In this document: positions 35,278 through 43,804 of the stretch, piece after piece
How the letters are laid out: the number at the start of each line of letters is the position of its first letter
How positions within the stretch are numbered: position 1 is the first letter of the stretch
IMG/VR virus record: IMGVR_UViG_3300006735_000038
Location: 1-57,074 of that record
Length of the DNA stretch: 57,074 nt
Reading direction: 5' to 3' (one strand)
Origin: a virus
Made by a program: the position numbers and the translations under genes
The notes under the pieces: generated by a model
Told to the model about the DNA's origin: nothing
The model's database searches: none
The model's input: only the letters and a program-made list of their open reading frames with translations

Positions 35278-36999
35278 CTAAAGACCTTCCTCTGATTTTA
35301 GTGCTTCAAATTCTGCTAACTGCTCTTCCAAAGACTTCTCATCTTCCATTCTACGTGGAGCAGGTGCAGGAGCGTCTCCGCCTCCGCCTGCAGCAGGGGC
35401 TGGAGCAGCAGCAGGGGCTGGAGCAGCAGCAGGTGCAGCTTCACCTTCTTCCCCTTCTTCTCCTTGCATCATTTCTGGTGGAAGCATATCTTCTAACCCT
35501 AGCTCTTTAGCACGCTTCATAATATGTGCTTTAGCAGCAGCTTGATCTTTTGCTCTTGGTAGTGCAACTATTGCATTTTCCAAATCAGCTTGATCAGCAA
35601 TTGGGAATGAACCATCAGGTAGTGCATCTCCGTTTTCAGCCATTTGCTGTCGCTGTTCACGAGAGTACATACGCTTGATTGATAGCTCAGCTTCAAGTGC
35701 TTTTATTTCTTCTTCTTCGCTAAGCTCCGCTTCAGTCTCTAGTTCATACTCATCGTAACCTAGAACTTTACCGTTTACCGAAACAAAGAAATCATAGCTC
35801 TTTTCATCAGCTGCTTCAATCTCAACCACATAAACATCTTCATTACCAAAGACATCTACCATTACACTTGAAATAGAGCCTTCAATTTCTCTATCAGCAA
35901 GTTCTTTAATGGCAACATTTTCAGCATCTTGTCTGGAAATTATGTTTAGGTCTTCAGCAGATTTTTCATCCATGATAGAAGGATCTATAGTGAGCCATCC
36001 TAACTCTTCACCTTCGCCAGACATAAATACCTCAATGTACTTACCTGTGTCTTGCTTAATATCTACAACATAAATATCATCCAATGATGAATATCCTGAA
36101 TTGATAACCTCAGAGTTTGCATATAGTGACTTAACTTGATTTTCTATGTCTGCAAGTCCGGGTAGGCCATCTACAGAAGCACAACCACCTTCACACATGT
36201 CACAAGGCTCATCCAGCATCTTTTTCTGTAAGCCACATAAGCACGCTGATTTCTCACCCTCAGCCATTGCTGCTTGATATGCTTCCATAGTTCCACATGG
36301 CATGAACATTCCATTGCTATGCTGGTGAGCGCCTTCACAGCCAAGCTGAGCTGCTCTTGCAACTGCTTGTGCTTCACTCTCAAACATGTCCTTGTCAGCC
36401 TCATCTTTTCTCTTCATTTTATCTTTGTCATGAGGTTTACCATAATGCTTTTTTCTGTCAGTGTTTATTTCTAGAGGGCTTCTACGGCGATATCGAGTCC
36501 CGTAACCTTTTCCGTCATTTTCTTCAAATACACCAACTTTTTCATAAGCATACTTAGCGTCTTCATCTAATCCATCAAAAGACTCTCTCATAAGAAGTTC
36601 GCCATTTTCCATCATTTCTTTATAACGAACATCAGATAGGAACAATACGGGCATGTCTGATTCTGATTCTTCTTCAGAGATTTGTTGCATAATGCTCATT
36701 GCTTTTGCGCTTATCTCTTTATCATCCGACTTTTCTTCGCCTTCATGATTATCTGATGAATCCTCTTCTTCTTCGACTTCAGCTTCATCTTCGCTATCAG
36801 CTTCTTCAACAACCTCATCAGATTCCTCCCCATCCTCTGATTCTTCAGCTTCTTCTTCTTCTTCAGCTGGGGCTTCTTCCGTAGTCTCTTCTACAGCTTC
36901 TTCCACAGCTTCTTCATCATCTGACTTGACCTCAACTTCTGCAAGCTGAGATTCAAGCTCTTCAAACTTTTGAAGTTCTGCCTCTATATTGTCACTCAT
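35278..36999 (-). CDS. Acidic scaffold-like head protein with PepSY-like domain, 573 aa
   Basis: Residues 1-95 are almost entirely Glu/Asp/Ser/Ala, suggesting a disordered scaffold-like region. Residues 219-241 hold a GC-x-GAH...PC module (LGCEGAHQHSNGMFMPCGT); a Cys cluster C253-C273 (CLC...C..C...C) may bind zinc. Residues ~355-425 resemble a PepSY domain (SRQDAENVAIKELADREIEG, then FFVSVNGKVLGYDEYELE). Residues 451-505 repeat the ALPDGSFPI...HIMKRAKELG module of the 516-aa protein. An Ala/Pro/Gly linker (518-548) precedes an acidic C-terminal helix. It lies between prohead protease and the giant head gene, where a scaffold is expected. AGGAG ribosome site before ATG. Confidence 0.7.
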   Translation of the reverse strand: MSDNIEAELQKFEELESQLAEVEVKSDDEEAVEEAVEETTEEAPAEEEEEAEESEDGEESDEVVEEADSEDEAEVEEEEDSSDNHEGEEKSDDKEISAKAMSIMQQISEEESESDMPVLFLSDVRYKEMMENGELLMRESFDGLDEDAKYAYEKVGVFEENDGKGYGTRYRRRSPLEINTDRKKHYGKPHDKDKMKRKDEADKDMFESEAQAVARAAQLGCEGAHQHSNGMFMPCGTMEAYQAAMAEGEKSACLCGLQKKMLDEPCDMCEGGCASVDGLPGLADIENQVKSLYANSEVINSGYSSLDDIYVVDIKQDTGKYIEVFMSGEGEELGWLTIDPSIMDEKSAEDLNIISRQDAENVAIKELADREIEGSISSVMVDVFGNEDVYVVEIEAADEKSYDFFVSVNGKVLGYDEYELETEAELSEEEEIKALEAELSIKRMYSREQRQQMAENGDALPDGSFPIADQADLENAIVALPRAKDQAAAKAHIMKRAKELGLEDMLPPEMMQGEEGEEGEAAPAAAPAPAAAPAPAAGGGGDAPAPAPRRMEDEKSLEEQLAEFEALKSEEGL

Positions 37000-37032
37000 T
37001 TTGTTTACTCCTAAAATCTTTCTCAGCTTATT

Positions 37033-38571
37033 TTACTCAACACCAGAATTGGTGTCAACATCTTTGGGTTTTGTTACCGATAAATCAGGGTCAAAGTCTA
37101 AAGTAGACAATGAGGTAGCTACCTTTTCAAGTAGTTCTTGATGATCCATTTTTGTTGAAAAATGAATATCAACCCCAGAGTCACTCTTGAACGAGAACAC
37201 TGGAATATGGGCAACAGATTGCGTTACATCTAATGATTGCAATTCATCACACTTTACATGGAGAATGAACCCTGACTTTGCGCCTTTTTCTAACTCTAAA
37301 GAAGCAGGGGAATCAGCTAAATAACGCCCAACTCCTTCAATCAATTCTAGTGTAGAGTCTCGAAGTTCACCTGCTCCTCTAAGAGGAATCATTTCATTAT
37401 ACGCCATCATCAGCAATGCTAATGGATCTTTTAAGTAATCCGGCTTTTTCCTCATCCTCATTCCACATGATGGACAAGACCCTCCCATGTGGCCTTTATA
37501 GCCATCTTTAGCTTCCTCCACTTCGACACCTCCAAGATAATTATTGTGTGAATTTAAATTAGCGTTATCGTCGAAAGCTGCTAATGCTTTTCGGTATTCT
37601 TCAGGGGTTTCACATGGAAGATATCCTGCGCCTTCGGAGTGATAACCTTCACATCCAAATGTTTTTGCCCATGCAAGAGCAATATCTGGAGTAGCCCATG
37701 TGCCTTCGTCTGGTTCTGCATCTCTTATGCCTTCTGGCTCTTGTACGTTTTCTTTACGCATCATGTTTGCAGGAGGTTTTGCTTCATCTTCTTCAACTGG
37801 AACATAATTTGCTCTAACTCTGACTGGTTTCCCAATTTGGACTGATCCTTCAGTCATGTTAAAAGGAGCACGCCACATCATATTCGGTCCTGATTGGAAT
37901 ACAACCATTCCTTCATCAGAACTAATAATTTCTACTGGTTTACGCAATGCTTGAGAAATAGCTCTAGAAAGCATTGCAGACATTGATCCCATTTCCATTG
38001 AAGGTTTGTTCATGCCACCTTTTTCATCTTTAACTGATATAGTCCCTGTAAGTTGATTTGCGCCATGCAAAACTGGAGAAATCTCATATAGTTCAACTTC
38101 TTTTAAAACATTTGCTTGATTATTTGTATCAAAGTCAGCAGTTAGCGTTTTGTAACCTATTGACCACTCTTGTTCATTTCCGTAAAATGCTACGTTTGCA
38201 AAAGCTTCACGTCCTCTTTCAGTATTTAGATTAAACTGAACTTTTGCAAAAAGGCCCCCAATGCCAGCTTGTTTCATTTTGTTAGGTAGTCTTGGGTCAG
38301 ATGCAGGAACTTCATATATTTCTAAAACTTTTCCTATTGGCTGATTCCAGTCATGGCCCCAAACTACTCGTGGTTTTCTTCTTTTTAGGGAGCCATTGAA
38401 TGCTCCGCTCATAACTATGTCCCCAACAGAGTCTTTATTTCCTATTCCAGATACAAAACACTCTACGATTCCTTCAGCTTTGTCAATACCAATTTGACCT
38501 GATATTGCTTTAAACACAACATTGTCTTCAATTCGTCGTGCATCTTCCATATCAAAGATTGTTGCAGACAT
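37033..38571 (-). CDS. Prohead protease (S78) with C-terminal extension
   Basis: 512 aa from the ATG at 38571, chosen because it follows TAGGAGAAAA; an in-frame upstream ATG at 38622 lacks a ribosome site. Residues ~25-180 are an HK97-type S78 serine protease: GIVECFVSGIGNKDSVGDIV, catalytic His in VVWGHDWNQPIGKV (~residue 73), catalytic Ser in EWSIGYK (~137) and ELYEISPVLHGAN. It processes the capsid N-terminal delta-domain. The protein is over twice the usual length: residues ~306-320 carry FGCEGYHSEGAGYLPCETPE, the shared GC/PC module, and a CPSCGMRMRKK zinc-knuckle-like stretch follows. It may be both protease and scaffold part. Confidence 0.9.
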   Translation of the reverse strand: MSATIFDMEDARRIEDNVVFKAISGQIGIDKAEGIVECFVSGIGNKDSVGDIVMSGAFNGSLKRRKPRVVWGHDWNQPIGKVLEIYEVPASDPRLPNKMKQAGIGGLFAKVQFNLNTERGREAFANVAFYGNEQEWSIGYKTLTADFDTNNQANVLKEVELYEISPVLHGANQLTGTISVKDEKGGMNKPSMEMGSMSAMLSRAISQALRKPVEIISSDEGMVVFQSGPNMMWRAPFNMTEGSVQIGKPVRVRANYVPVEEDEAKPPANMMRKENVQEPEGIRDAEPDEGTWATPDIALAWAKTFGCEGYHSEGAGYLPCETPEEYRKALAAFDDNANLNSHNNYLGGVEVEEAKDGYKGHMGGSCPSCGMRMRKKPDYLKDPLALLMMAYNEMIPLRGAGELRDSTLELIEGVGRYLADSPASLELEKGAKSGFILHVKCDELQSLDVTQSVAHIPVFSFKSDSGVDIHFSTKMDHQELLEKVATSLSTLDFDPDLSVTKPKDVDTNSGVE

Positions 38572-38637
38572 TTTTCTCCTAAAATAATTGAACTTCTTTA
38601 AGTATCCTATACCTTCAAACAAAGGCTAGTTTGACAC

Positions 38638-38662
38638 ATTATATAAACTCACTTTATATAAT
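38638..38662. repeat. Perfect AT-rich inverted repeat between MuF and protease genes
   Basis: ATTATATAAA and TTTATATAAT flank a 5-base loop (CTCAC), a perfect 10-bp hairpin immediately after the MuF-like stop codon. With no T-tract and an all-AT stem it is a weak terminator at best; an RNA processing or protein binding site is possible. Confidence 0.55.
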
Positions 38663-39460
38663 CTATCTTACAAATTTTAGAACGCATCTGCAGTTAATAG
38701 TTAGATTTGGTGATGCTAATGGATCTTTAGGGAACCTGATTGGGGCTCCATTCACATAAAATGCACTGTTAACAGGTACTTCTTCGCCATTTAGATCTAG
38801 ATGTTGAATCCTAACCTTACCGTCTTTTCTAGAAACCCACTGCTTTTTTAGTGTAGGATCTCTCCTAAACATGCCCACACCTGCATCAAAAATACCCATA
38901 TTATAGGCTCCAAGAACCCCTGTCTCAACTATAAGATTTTTTCTCTTATTTCTTAGTTTATTGAAAATCATTTTAATCAAAATAGCAGCTATGTATGCTT
39001 TATAAACAACGTCTGTATCTCCATTCGCTTCATCACCCGCAAAAGATGCCGCAGTCTGTAAAGCAGTAATGACTTCCTCTTGCGTAGTGCTATTGAAGTT
39101 GTTTACAACTGCTAAATTTTCTGATAGTGCCGCATCGGCTATTTCTTTATCTACTTTAGTGCCAACACCCTCTTCAATAGTGTCTTCCACTCCCTTAACA
39201 TACGCCTTACTCATTTCATTTAATAATGGATTAGTCGATAATGTTAAGTCAGCTAAAGGTGCAACAGAAGAAAAGTCAGCGTCTTCACCAAGACCTAGCA
39301 ACGCCAAAGTAGTTGGCGAGTTCAAGTTATTGACAACAATTGCTTCTTGACTATCAATAATGTTGTCTAAAATTTCACCAAAAGACTTTTCTAAAGATTC
39401 AACTCGATAAAGAGTCTTTTCTTCCCAAGTAGCTATATTCTTATCATCAAGATTCTTCAT
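38663..39460 (-). CDS. Minor head protein, MuF / SPP1 gp7-like
   Basis: 265 aa from ATG 39460, which overlaps the end of the portal gene (out of frame); an upstream in-frame ATG at 39499 would deepen the overlap. The C-terminal ~60 residues are the MuF signature: KKQWVSRKDGKVRIQHLDLN, then VPVNSAFYVNGAPIRFP and TINCRCVLKFV. The N-terminal part is helical. These proteins sit inside the head next to the portal, often ejected with DNA. Position right after the portal gene is standard. Confidence 0.88.
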   Translation of the reverse strand: MKNLDDKNIATWEEKTLYRVESLEKSFGEILDNIIDSQEAIVVNNLNSPTTLALLGLGEDADFSSVAPLADLTLSTNPLLNEMSKAYVKGVEDTIEEGVGTKVDKEIADAALSENLAVVNNFNSTTQEEVITALQTAASFAGDEANGDTDVVYKAYIAAILIKMIFNKLRNKRKNLIVETGVLGAYNMGIFDAGVGMFRRDPTLKKQWVSRKDGKVRIQHLDLNGEEVPVNSAFYVNGAPIRFPKDPLASPNLTINCRCVLKFVR

Positions 39461-40949
39461 TAGAAAGCTCACTAGGTACTTGGGCGGCAGGTACTTCAAC
39501 CTGCTGAGTTCCTTGTACGTTTGCTAAACCTTCTCCACTAGGTACTTGAGCCGCAGGCGCTTCAATTAACTGTGTGCCTTGTACCTGACCTAAAGGCACA
39601 TATCTACCTGTTTCTGGATCAAATTCCCCAAGTTGTTGATTGCTTGCTGCTTGACCTTGCTGACCAAACGGAACTCCTGCTTCCAGAACATCTTCTGTGT
39701 CTTGATTCATTGGTTTTTCAGTATTAGCGATAGGTGTTTGATTTGGATTAGATAGTAGCGAATCAGCAATATCTGATTCTACTTTCTTTCGTCCAGCTGA
39801 CTCTCTATATTCATTGACACTGATTAATCCTAGCTGAAATTCAGTTAGATTATGCTTTTCTCTTTCTTGACTAGCTAGAACAAGCACAGGTACGTTAGTT
39901 ATGTCAAAATCAATAAAATTATCAGGATCAATTGCATCAAAAGACCTAGCTATCAAATCTAGATGAGGTGACATGGTTTCCATCCAAAAAACTTTACCTT
40001 CTTCCATAGCATTAGAGAAAGTCCTATTAGCAGAGTTACCTATAATTGATTCAGGCACACCAAACGCAGCTAGTATTTCTTCTTTGGTTATATTTCTCAT
40101 TTGCACATATGCCGCATCTCTAGGACTTGCCGCTGTGTCTACAAAGTCGGCACCATCATCTGATGAAATAACACCAACTGAACCAGCACGCCCAATGTTT
40201 CCTTGAAAACGAGATCTTAGCTCATCTTTGTCTTGCTCGTCTATTTCACTTCTTATGACTAGCAATCCTCCGGGTCGTCCGTCATTTATCAAAAAGTTTC
40301 TATTGTAAATTTTAGCTAAGCTTTCAAGCTCTATTGCAACTCCTGCTGCTTCCATAGGAGTCATGGACAAGTAAGGGTCTAGCGGATGGGGGCGTCTTAT
40401 CCAAATAACGTTCTGTGGTTTTATCGTTCTTTTCTCGTGAGCGCTTATCTTTACTTCAAACCCTTTTACAAACTTGTTAACATCAGGAATCGGTGAAGTG
40501 TTCTGTGGAGGCAGAAGATGTAACGCAATAGGCATCCCGCCTCTTCCTCTAACAATTTCAACAAACACCCCTCTACTGCTCATAAGAAGCTGAGATGATA
40601 ATCGATATCTAAAAGCGAAAGCGTTTTCTCCATTATTAGCTGTGTTGTTAAAAAGTTTTAACAAATCATCTTCTTGAACTATCTCTCCAAAAGGACTGTT
40701 GTCTTTACGGAGAATCATAGGTAATCGTGCTTGATTAGACGATATAACGTCAATGCACCTAAATACCCATGTTACCTGAGATACACCCTCTTTATATGCC
40801 TTTACAATATCCCAACCATCATGGTAGCCTGATCCTTTTTGCAGAGAAGGGCTGTATGAAATTGGAGCACCTACTGAAATAGGCATGGCTTTTGACGCTG
40901 CGTTACGTAAAGCGTCTTCCAAAGATTTGTTAGAAGTGTTCCAAGCCAT
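39447..40949 (-). CDS. Portal protein
   Basis: 500 aa, HK97 family portal. Recognisable segments are VSQVTWVFRCIDVISSNQAR, FVEIVRGRGGMPIALHLLPP, VIWIRRPHPLDPYLSMTPME, and the clip/stem region GVPESIIGNSANRTFSNAME. It forms the dodecameric gate for DNA packaging and ejection. Residues ~450-493 hold two copies of a VQGTQ-x-x-E-x-PAAQVPS repeat, giving a probably flexible C-terminus. AGGAG ribosome site before ATG 40949; a 52-aa membrane protein gene is just upstream and the terminase is divergent. Confidence 0.93.
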   Translation of the reverse strand: MAWNTSNKSLEDALRNAASKAMPISVGAPISYSPSLQKGSGYHDGWDIVKAYKEGVSQVTWVFRCIDVISSNQARLPMILRKDNSPFGEIVQEDDLLKLFNNTANNGENAFAFRYRLSSQLLMSSRGVFVEIVRGRGGMPIALHLLPPQNTSPIPDVNKFVKGFEVKISAHEKRTIKPQNVIWIRRPHPLDPYLSMTPMEAAGVAIELESLAKIYNRNFLINDGRPGGLLVIRSEIDEQDKDELRSRFQGNIGRAGSVGVISSDDGADFVDTAASPRDAAYVQMRNITKEEILAAFGVPESIIGNSANRTFSNAMEEGKVFWMETMSPHLDLIARSFDAIDPDNFIDFDITNVPVLVLASQEREKHNLTEFQLGLISVNEYRESAGRKKVESDIADSLLSNPNQTPIANTEKPMNQDTEDVLEAGVPFGQQGQAASNQQLGEFDPETGRYVPLGQVQGTQLIEAPAAQVPSGEGLANVQGTQQVEVPAAQVPSELSNEES

Positions 40950-40952
40950 TTA

Positions 40953-41111
40953 TTAATCTGCTCCTAAAAGGACTCCATATATTCCACAACACAAGCCACC
41001 ACTTGCTAAACCCCACCCTAAACTTAGTATACTAATACCAACTAGGATTAGACCTATAGAAATTACCATTAAGGTATGGGCCGCAAATGTACGACTCAAA
41101 AATTTCTTCAT
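40953..41111 (-). CDS. Small membrane protein, 52 aa
   Basis: Encoded between terminase and portal: MKKFLSRTFAAHTLMVISIG, then a long hydrophobic run to a C-terminal LLCC-like end (GGLCCGIYGVLLGAD). One or two membrane segments with a basic N-terminus inside. The stop lies 4 bases before the portal ATG. A leaderless promoter of the window's usual type ends 6 bases before its ATG, which strongly supports a real gene and makes it the first gene of the portal operon. Size and topology would allow a holin-like role, but nothing more supports that. Confidence 0.7.
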   Translation of the reverse strand: MKKFLSRTFAAHTLMVISIGLILVGISILSLGWGLASGGLCCGIYGVLLGAD

Positions 41112-41117
41112 AATAAT

Positions 41118-41146
41118 ACTTTACCGTTATTTTGCACAGGAGACAA
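41118..41146 (-). promoter_or_regulatory. Leaderless promoter for the 52-aa gene and portal operon
   Basis: Minus strand TTGTCT (41146-41141), 17 bases, TAAAGT (41123-41118), 6 bases, ATG 41111. The -35 overlaps the terminase ribosome site on the other strand. Confidence 0.55.
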
Positions 41147-41152
41147 GCAAAT

Positions 41153-42469
41153 ATGTCCACAGAAGCAGCGGATTGGCAAAAAATCAAAGAATACTTAGAA
41201 CCTAAAGGGTCAAACTATTGGATAGAAGAGCCGTCTTTGACACAAAAAGTCTTTCTGAAGTCTGAAACAACAGAAGTTCTTTTTGGTGGTGCAGCAGGTG
41301 GGGGAAAGAGCTCAGCCTTACTTATGGCAGCTTTACAATATGTTGATATCCCAAATTATTCTGCTATTCTCTTTCGACGGACATATGCTGACTTAGCTTT
41401 GCCCGGAGCACTCATGGACAGGTTCAGAGAGTGGGTCAGTGAATACGATGACGTTCACTGGAACTCTAATATGTACACAGCCACATTTCCCAGCGGGGCA
41501 AGAATAACTTTCGGATACTTAAATAATGTAAATGACTATCTTCGATATAAAGGTTCAGAGTTTCAGTTTATTGGCATGGACGAAGTTACAGAAATTAGAG
41601 AAGCTGATTATAGGTATATGTTCTCTCGTTTACGTCGCCCTGCGAATGGTCCACTATCTACGGTTCCGCTTAGAATGCGTGCCGCAACAAACCCTGCTCC
41701 AAATTGGGTAAGGCAACGTTTTCTTGTCGAAGGTAAAGAACACGGACGAATATTTATACCGTCTAAACTAACAGACAATCCCGGAATTGACCCAGACTCA
41801 TATCGTGCAGTACTGGCAGAACTAGACCCAATCGAACGTAAGAGGCTTGAGTTCGGTGACTGGTGGGCAACTACCTTAGGATCAATGTTCGACAGAACTA
41901 GCTTTATTACTTTAGAGCCAAACGAGATGCCAAGCTTTTCAAAAAATGCGTCACTAGTAAGATTCTGGGATTTAGCCGCAACTGAACCAACTCCGTCTAA
42001 TCCAGATCCTGACTGGACAGTCGGCTGTCTCGCAGCTTTTGAAAATGGAATATTCTACATAATAGATATCAGACGAATAAGAGCTAAAGGTGATAAAATA
42101 GAAAGCTTTATACGGCAGACCGCAATAGAAGACGGTCCTGAGATACCTATACGAATGGAACAAGAACCCGGATCTGCTGGTAAAAACTTACTTGACCAAT
42201 ATGCACGTTACGTTCTTCAGGGATATGATTTTACTGGACAACGTGCTACAGGTGATAAACAAACAAGAGCAAAACCACTATCAGCCGCAGTAGCAAACGG
42301 AAATGTTCGATTATTAGAAGGAGCATGGAACACTGACTTTATTGACGAGATGTCTGCGTTTCCTGAAGCTAATGTTCATGACGACCAAGTGGATGCAGCA
42401 GTCCATGCTTTCAACCATTGCGCAGGGCTAGGTATGGGCCTAAGGCGCAAAATAGAAATTATAATCTAG
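41153..42469 (+). CDS. terL: Terminase large subunit
   Basis: 438 aa from ATG 41153, which follows AGGAGA; an in-frame non-ATG start at 41132 has no ribosome site. ATPase motor: Walker A GGAAGGGKSSALL (residues ~46-58), Walker B FIGMDEVTE, coupling AATNPAP. Nuclease: FWDLAATEPT and the C-terminal HDDQVDAAVHAF acid cluster. It packages DNA into the prohead. It is the only structural-module gene on the plus strand, divergent from the portal and convergent with a 56-aa gene whose stop shares its CTAG. No small terminase subunit was identified. Confidence 0.95.
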   Translation: MSTEAADWQKIKEYLEPKGSNYWIEEPSLTQKVFLKSETTEVLFGGAAGGGKSSALLMAALQYVDIPNYSAILFRRTYADLALPGALMDRFREWVSEYDDVHWNSNMYTATFPSGARITFGYLNNVNDYLRYKGSEFQFIGMDEVTEIREADYRYMFSRLRRPANGPLSTVPLRMRAATNPAPNWVRQRFLVEGKEHGRIFIPSKLTDNPGIDPDSYRAVLAELDPIERKRLEFGDWWATTLGSMFDRTSFITLEPNEMPSFSKNASLVRFWDLAATEPTPSNPDPDWTVGCLAAFENGIFYIIDIRRIRAKGDKIESFIRQTAIEDGPEIPIRMEQEPGSAGKNLLDQYARYVLQGYDFTGQRATGDKQTRAKPLSAAVANGNVRLLEGAWNTDFIDEMSAFPEANVHDDQVDAAVHAFNHCAGLGMGLRRKIEIII

Positions 42470-42636
42470 TCTACTTCCATTTCTTGCATGAAGATTCTTT
42501 GAGCATCATAAAGCTTTTGCCGATATTCAGTTCGTTCAGGGTCTACTCTATCCTTAGACGCTTCTATTGCCGATAAGGCTGCAACAGCTACATCAAAAGG
42601 CAAAGTTATTGTGATATCTTTTTTATCGCCATCCAT
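42466..42636 (-). CDS. Small hypothetical protein, 56 aa
   Basis: Opens MDGDKKDITITLPFDVAVAA and continues as an amphipathic helix ending MQEMEVD. Its ATG overlaps the stop of the 73-aa gene (TAATG) and its TAG overlaps the terminase stop on the other strand (CTAG). Codon-like continuity, coupled start and tight packing support it as the last gene of the minus-strand operon. No family recognised. Confidence 0.65.
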   Translation of the reverse strand: MDGDKKDITITLPFDVAVAALSAIEASKDRVDPERTEYRQKLYDAQRIFMQEMEVD

Positions 42637-42857
42637 TAAAACAAAGTTTCTGTTTGCTTAAATCTTCCACTTTTAATTTGCTTTTGCCTATCAATGCACG
42701 CAGAATGCGCCCATGCTTCTGGCTCAGACATGAAGGCTAATGAGTTGCTACCGCCTTGTTCACGAATTTGTGCCCACCCCGAAACTTTTCTATAAGCGCC
42801 GACACTAATTTCAACGTAGTCATCACAATAGTAACACTTCTTTTTTTCTTTTGCCAC
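42636..42857 (-). CDS. Small protein with CxxC motif, 73 aa
   Basis: CYYCDDYVEISVGAYRKVSG, then AWAHSACIDRQKQ; the N-terminal CxxC plus a later H and C could form a small zinc ribbon similar to HNH-associated or PARP-type fingers. Basic ends. ATG follows the DUF932 stop directly (TTTAGTGGCAAAAG style junction). Function unknown. Confidence 0.6.
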   Translation of the reverse strand: MAKEKKKCYYCDDYVEISVGAYRKVSGWAQIREQGGSNSLAFMSEPEAWAHSACIDRQKQIKSGRFKQTETLF

Positions 42858-43804
42858 TAAATCTCCTTTAAAAAGTTAAAAAGCTGTACTTTTAGTCTAT
42901 GGCTAAAATTATCTATCTCTAAGCAGTGTTGCGCCGCTTCTGCATCTGGAATATTTCTGTGGAAGTCAATGTACTCGTTTAATGCATTTAAGAGCGCCCA
43001 CTTTGTCTGACCAAACACACCTTTGTTATAATCTGTTCTAAACAACTCATTTATTTTCTCATGCACAGACTCTGCATGCTGTCTTTTCTTTTTAGTGTTT
43101 GCTTTATCCAAAGACCAAAATTTATTCAAAGTAAGAGTAACTTTATCATCTGTAATCTTAACTTGCAAATCTTGTAAAGCAGAAACTACCTCAGATGACC
43201 ATTCTTCTCTCATATGTAAAACTTCTTGGGCTTCCTCCAACCTATCTTTAGCATTTGGAGTATGCCTCTTTTTCAAAACAAAGTCATGCTGTTTAGAGTC
43301 TATTCTGTAAACTGATTTGTTTTTGCGACGAACATCTAAATTGTAGTAACACACTGGCATGCTACCATCATGGGAAGTCATTACGACTACATACGAGTCT
43401 ATATATTCAAGTACATCTCCGACTTGTAACGAGTGCCCTGAAGTTTTAATGCTAACGTAGAACTTTCTACCGTCATCTAAAACGCCACAGTTATGCAAAG
43501 ATGTTGCACTAGAAGACTTTTCTACAATTGCTAAGGCTTTATCAACAATTAAGCTGTTGGGCAATATTTCATATCTACCTTTTACAACTTCCCAGTTATC
43601 TAAAAAATCTGTTTCTGGATTGATTCTTCCAGTAACGTATCGGTCTGGAACAGAAACAAAAGCTTCAAGGTTCTTATCATAAACTTGAACTGGATTCAAA
43701 ACAACAATGTAGTCTGCTTTACTTTTTGATAGGATTTCTTCCTTAGTGAAAGACTCATTAATTGAAATTCCAAGAGAGTCCCATTGCTTTTGCTTGGGAG
43801 TCAT
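42857..43804 (-). CDS. DUF932 phage/plasmid protein, 315 aa
   Basis: Matches the layout of DUF932 (TIGR03299-like): N-terminal VPDRYVTGRINPETDFLDNW, then RYEILPNSLIVDKALAIVEK, middle beta-rich segment VSIKTSGHSLQVGDVLEYID, and C-terminal TKWALLNALNEYIDFHRNIP. The family is widespread in phages and plasmids; its biochemical role is not settled. Start overlaps the ParB-like gene stop (ATGA), so it is in the ParB operon. Confidence 0.75.
   Translation of the reverse strand: MTPKQKQWDSLGISINESFTKEEILSKSKADYIVVLNPVQVYDKNLEAFVSVPDRYVTGRINPETDFLDNWEVVKGRYEILPNSLIVDKALAIVEKSSSATSLHNCGVLDDGRKFYVSIKTSGHSLQVGDVLEYIDSYVVVMTSHDGSMPVCYYNLDVRRKNKSVYRIDSKQHDFVLKKRHTPNAKDRLEEAQEVLHMREEWSSEVVSALQDLQVKITDDKVTLTLNKFWSLDKANTKKKRQHAESVHEKINELFRTDYNKGVFGQTKWALLNALNEYIDFHRNIPDAEAAQHCLEIDNFSHRLKVQLFNFLKEI

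Noticed and set aside
35278-36999. Repeat-driven Glu-rich start of the 573-aa protein as a tandem repeat
   Set aside because: Codons are irregular GAA/GAG/GAT runs without a fixed unit; it is an acidic disordered region.
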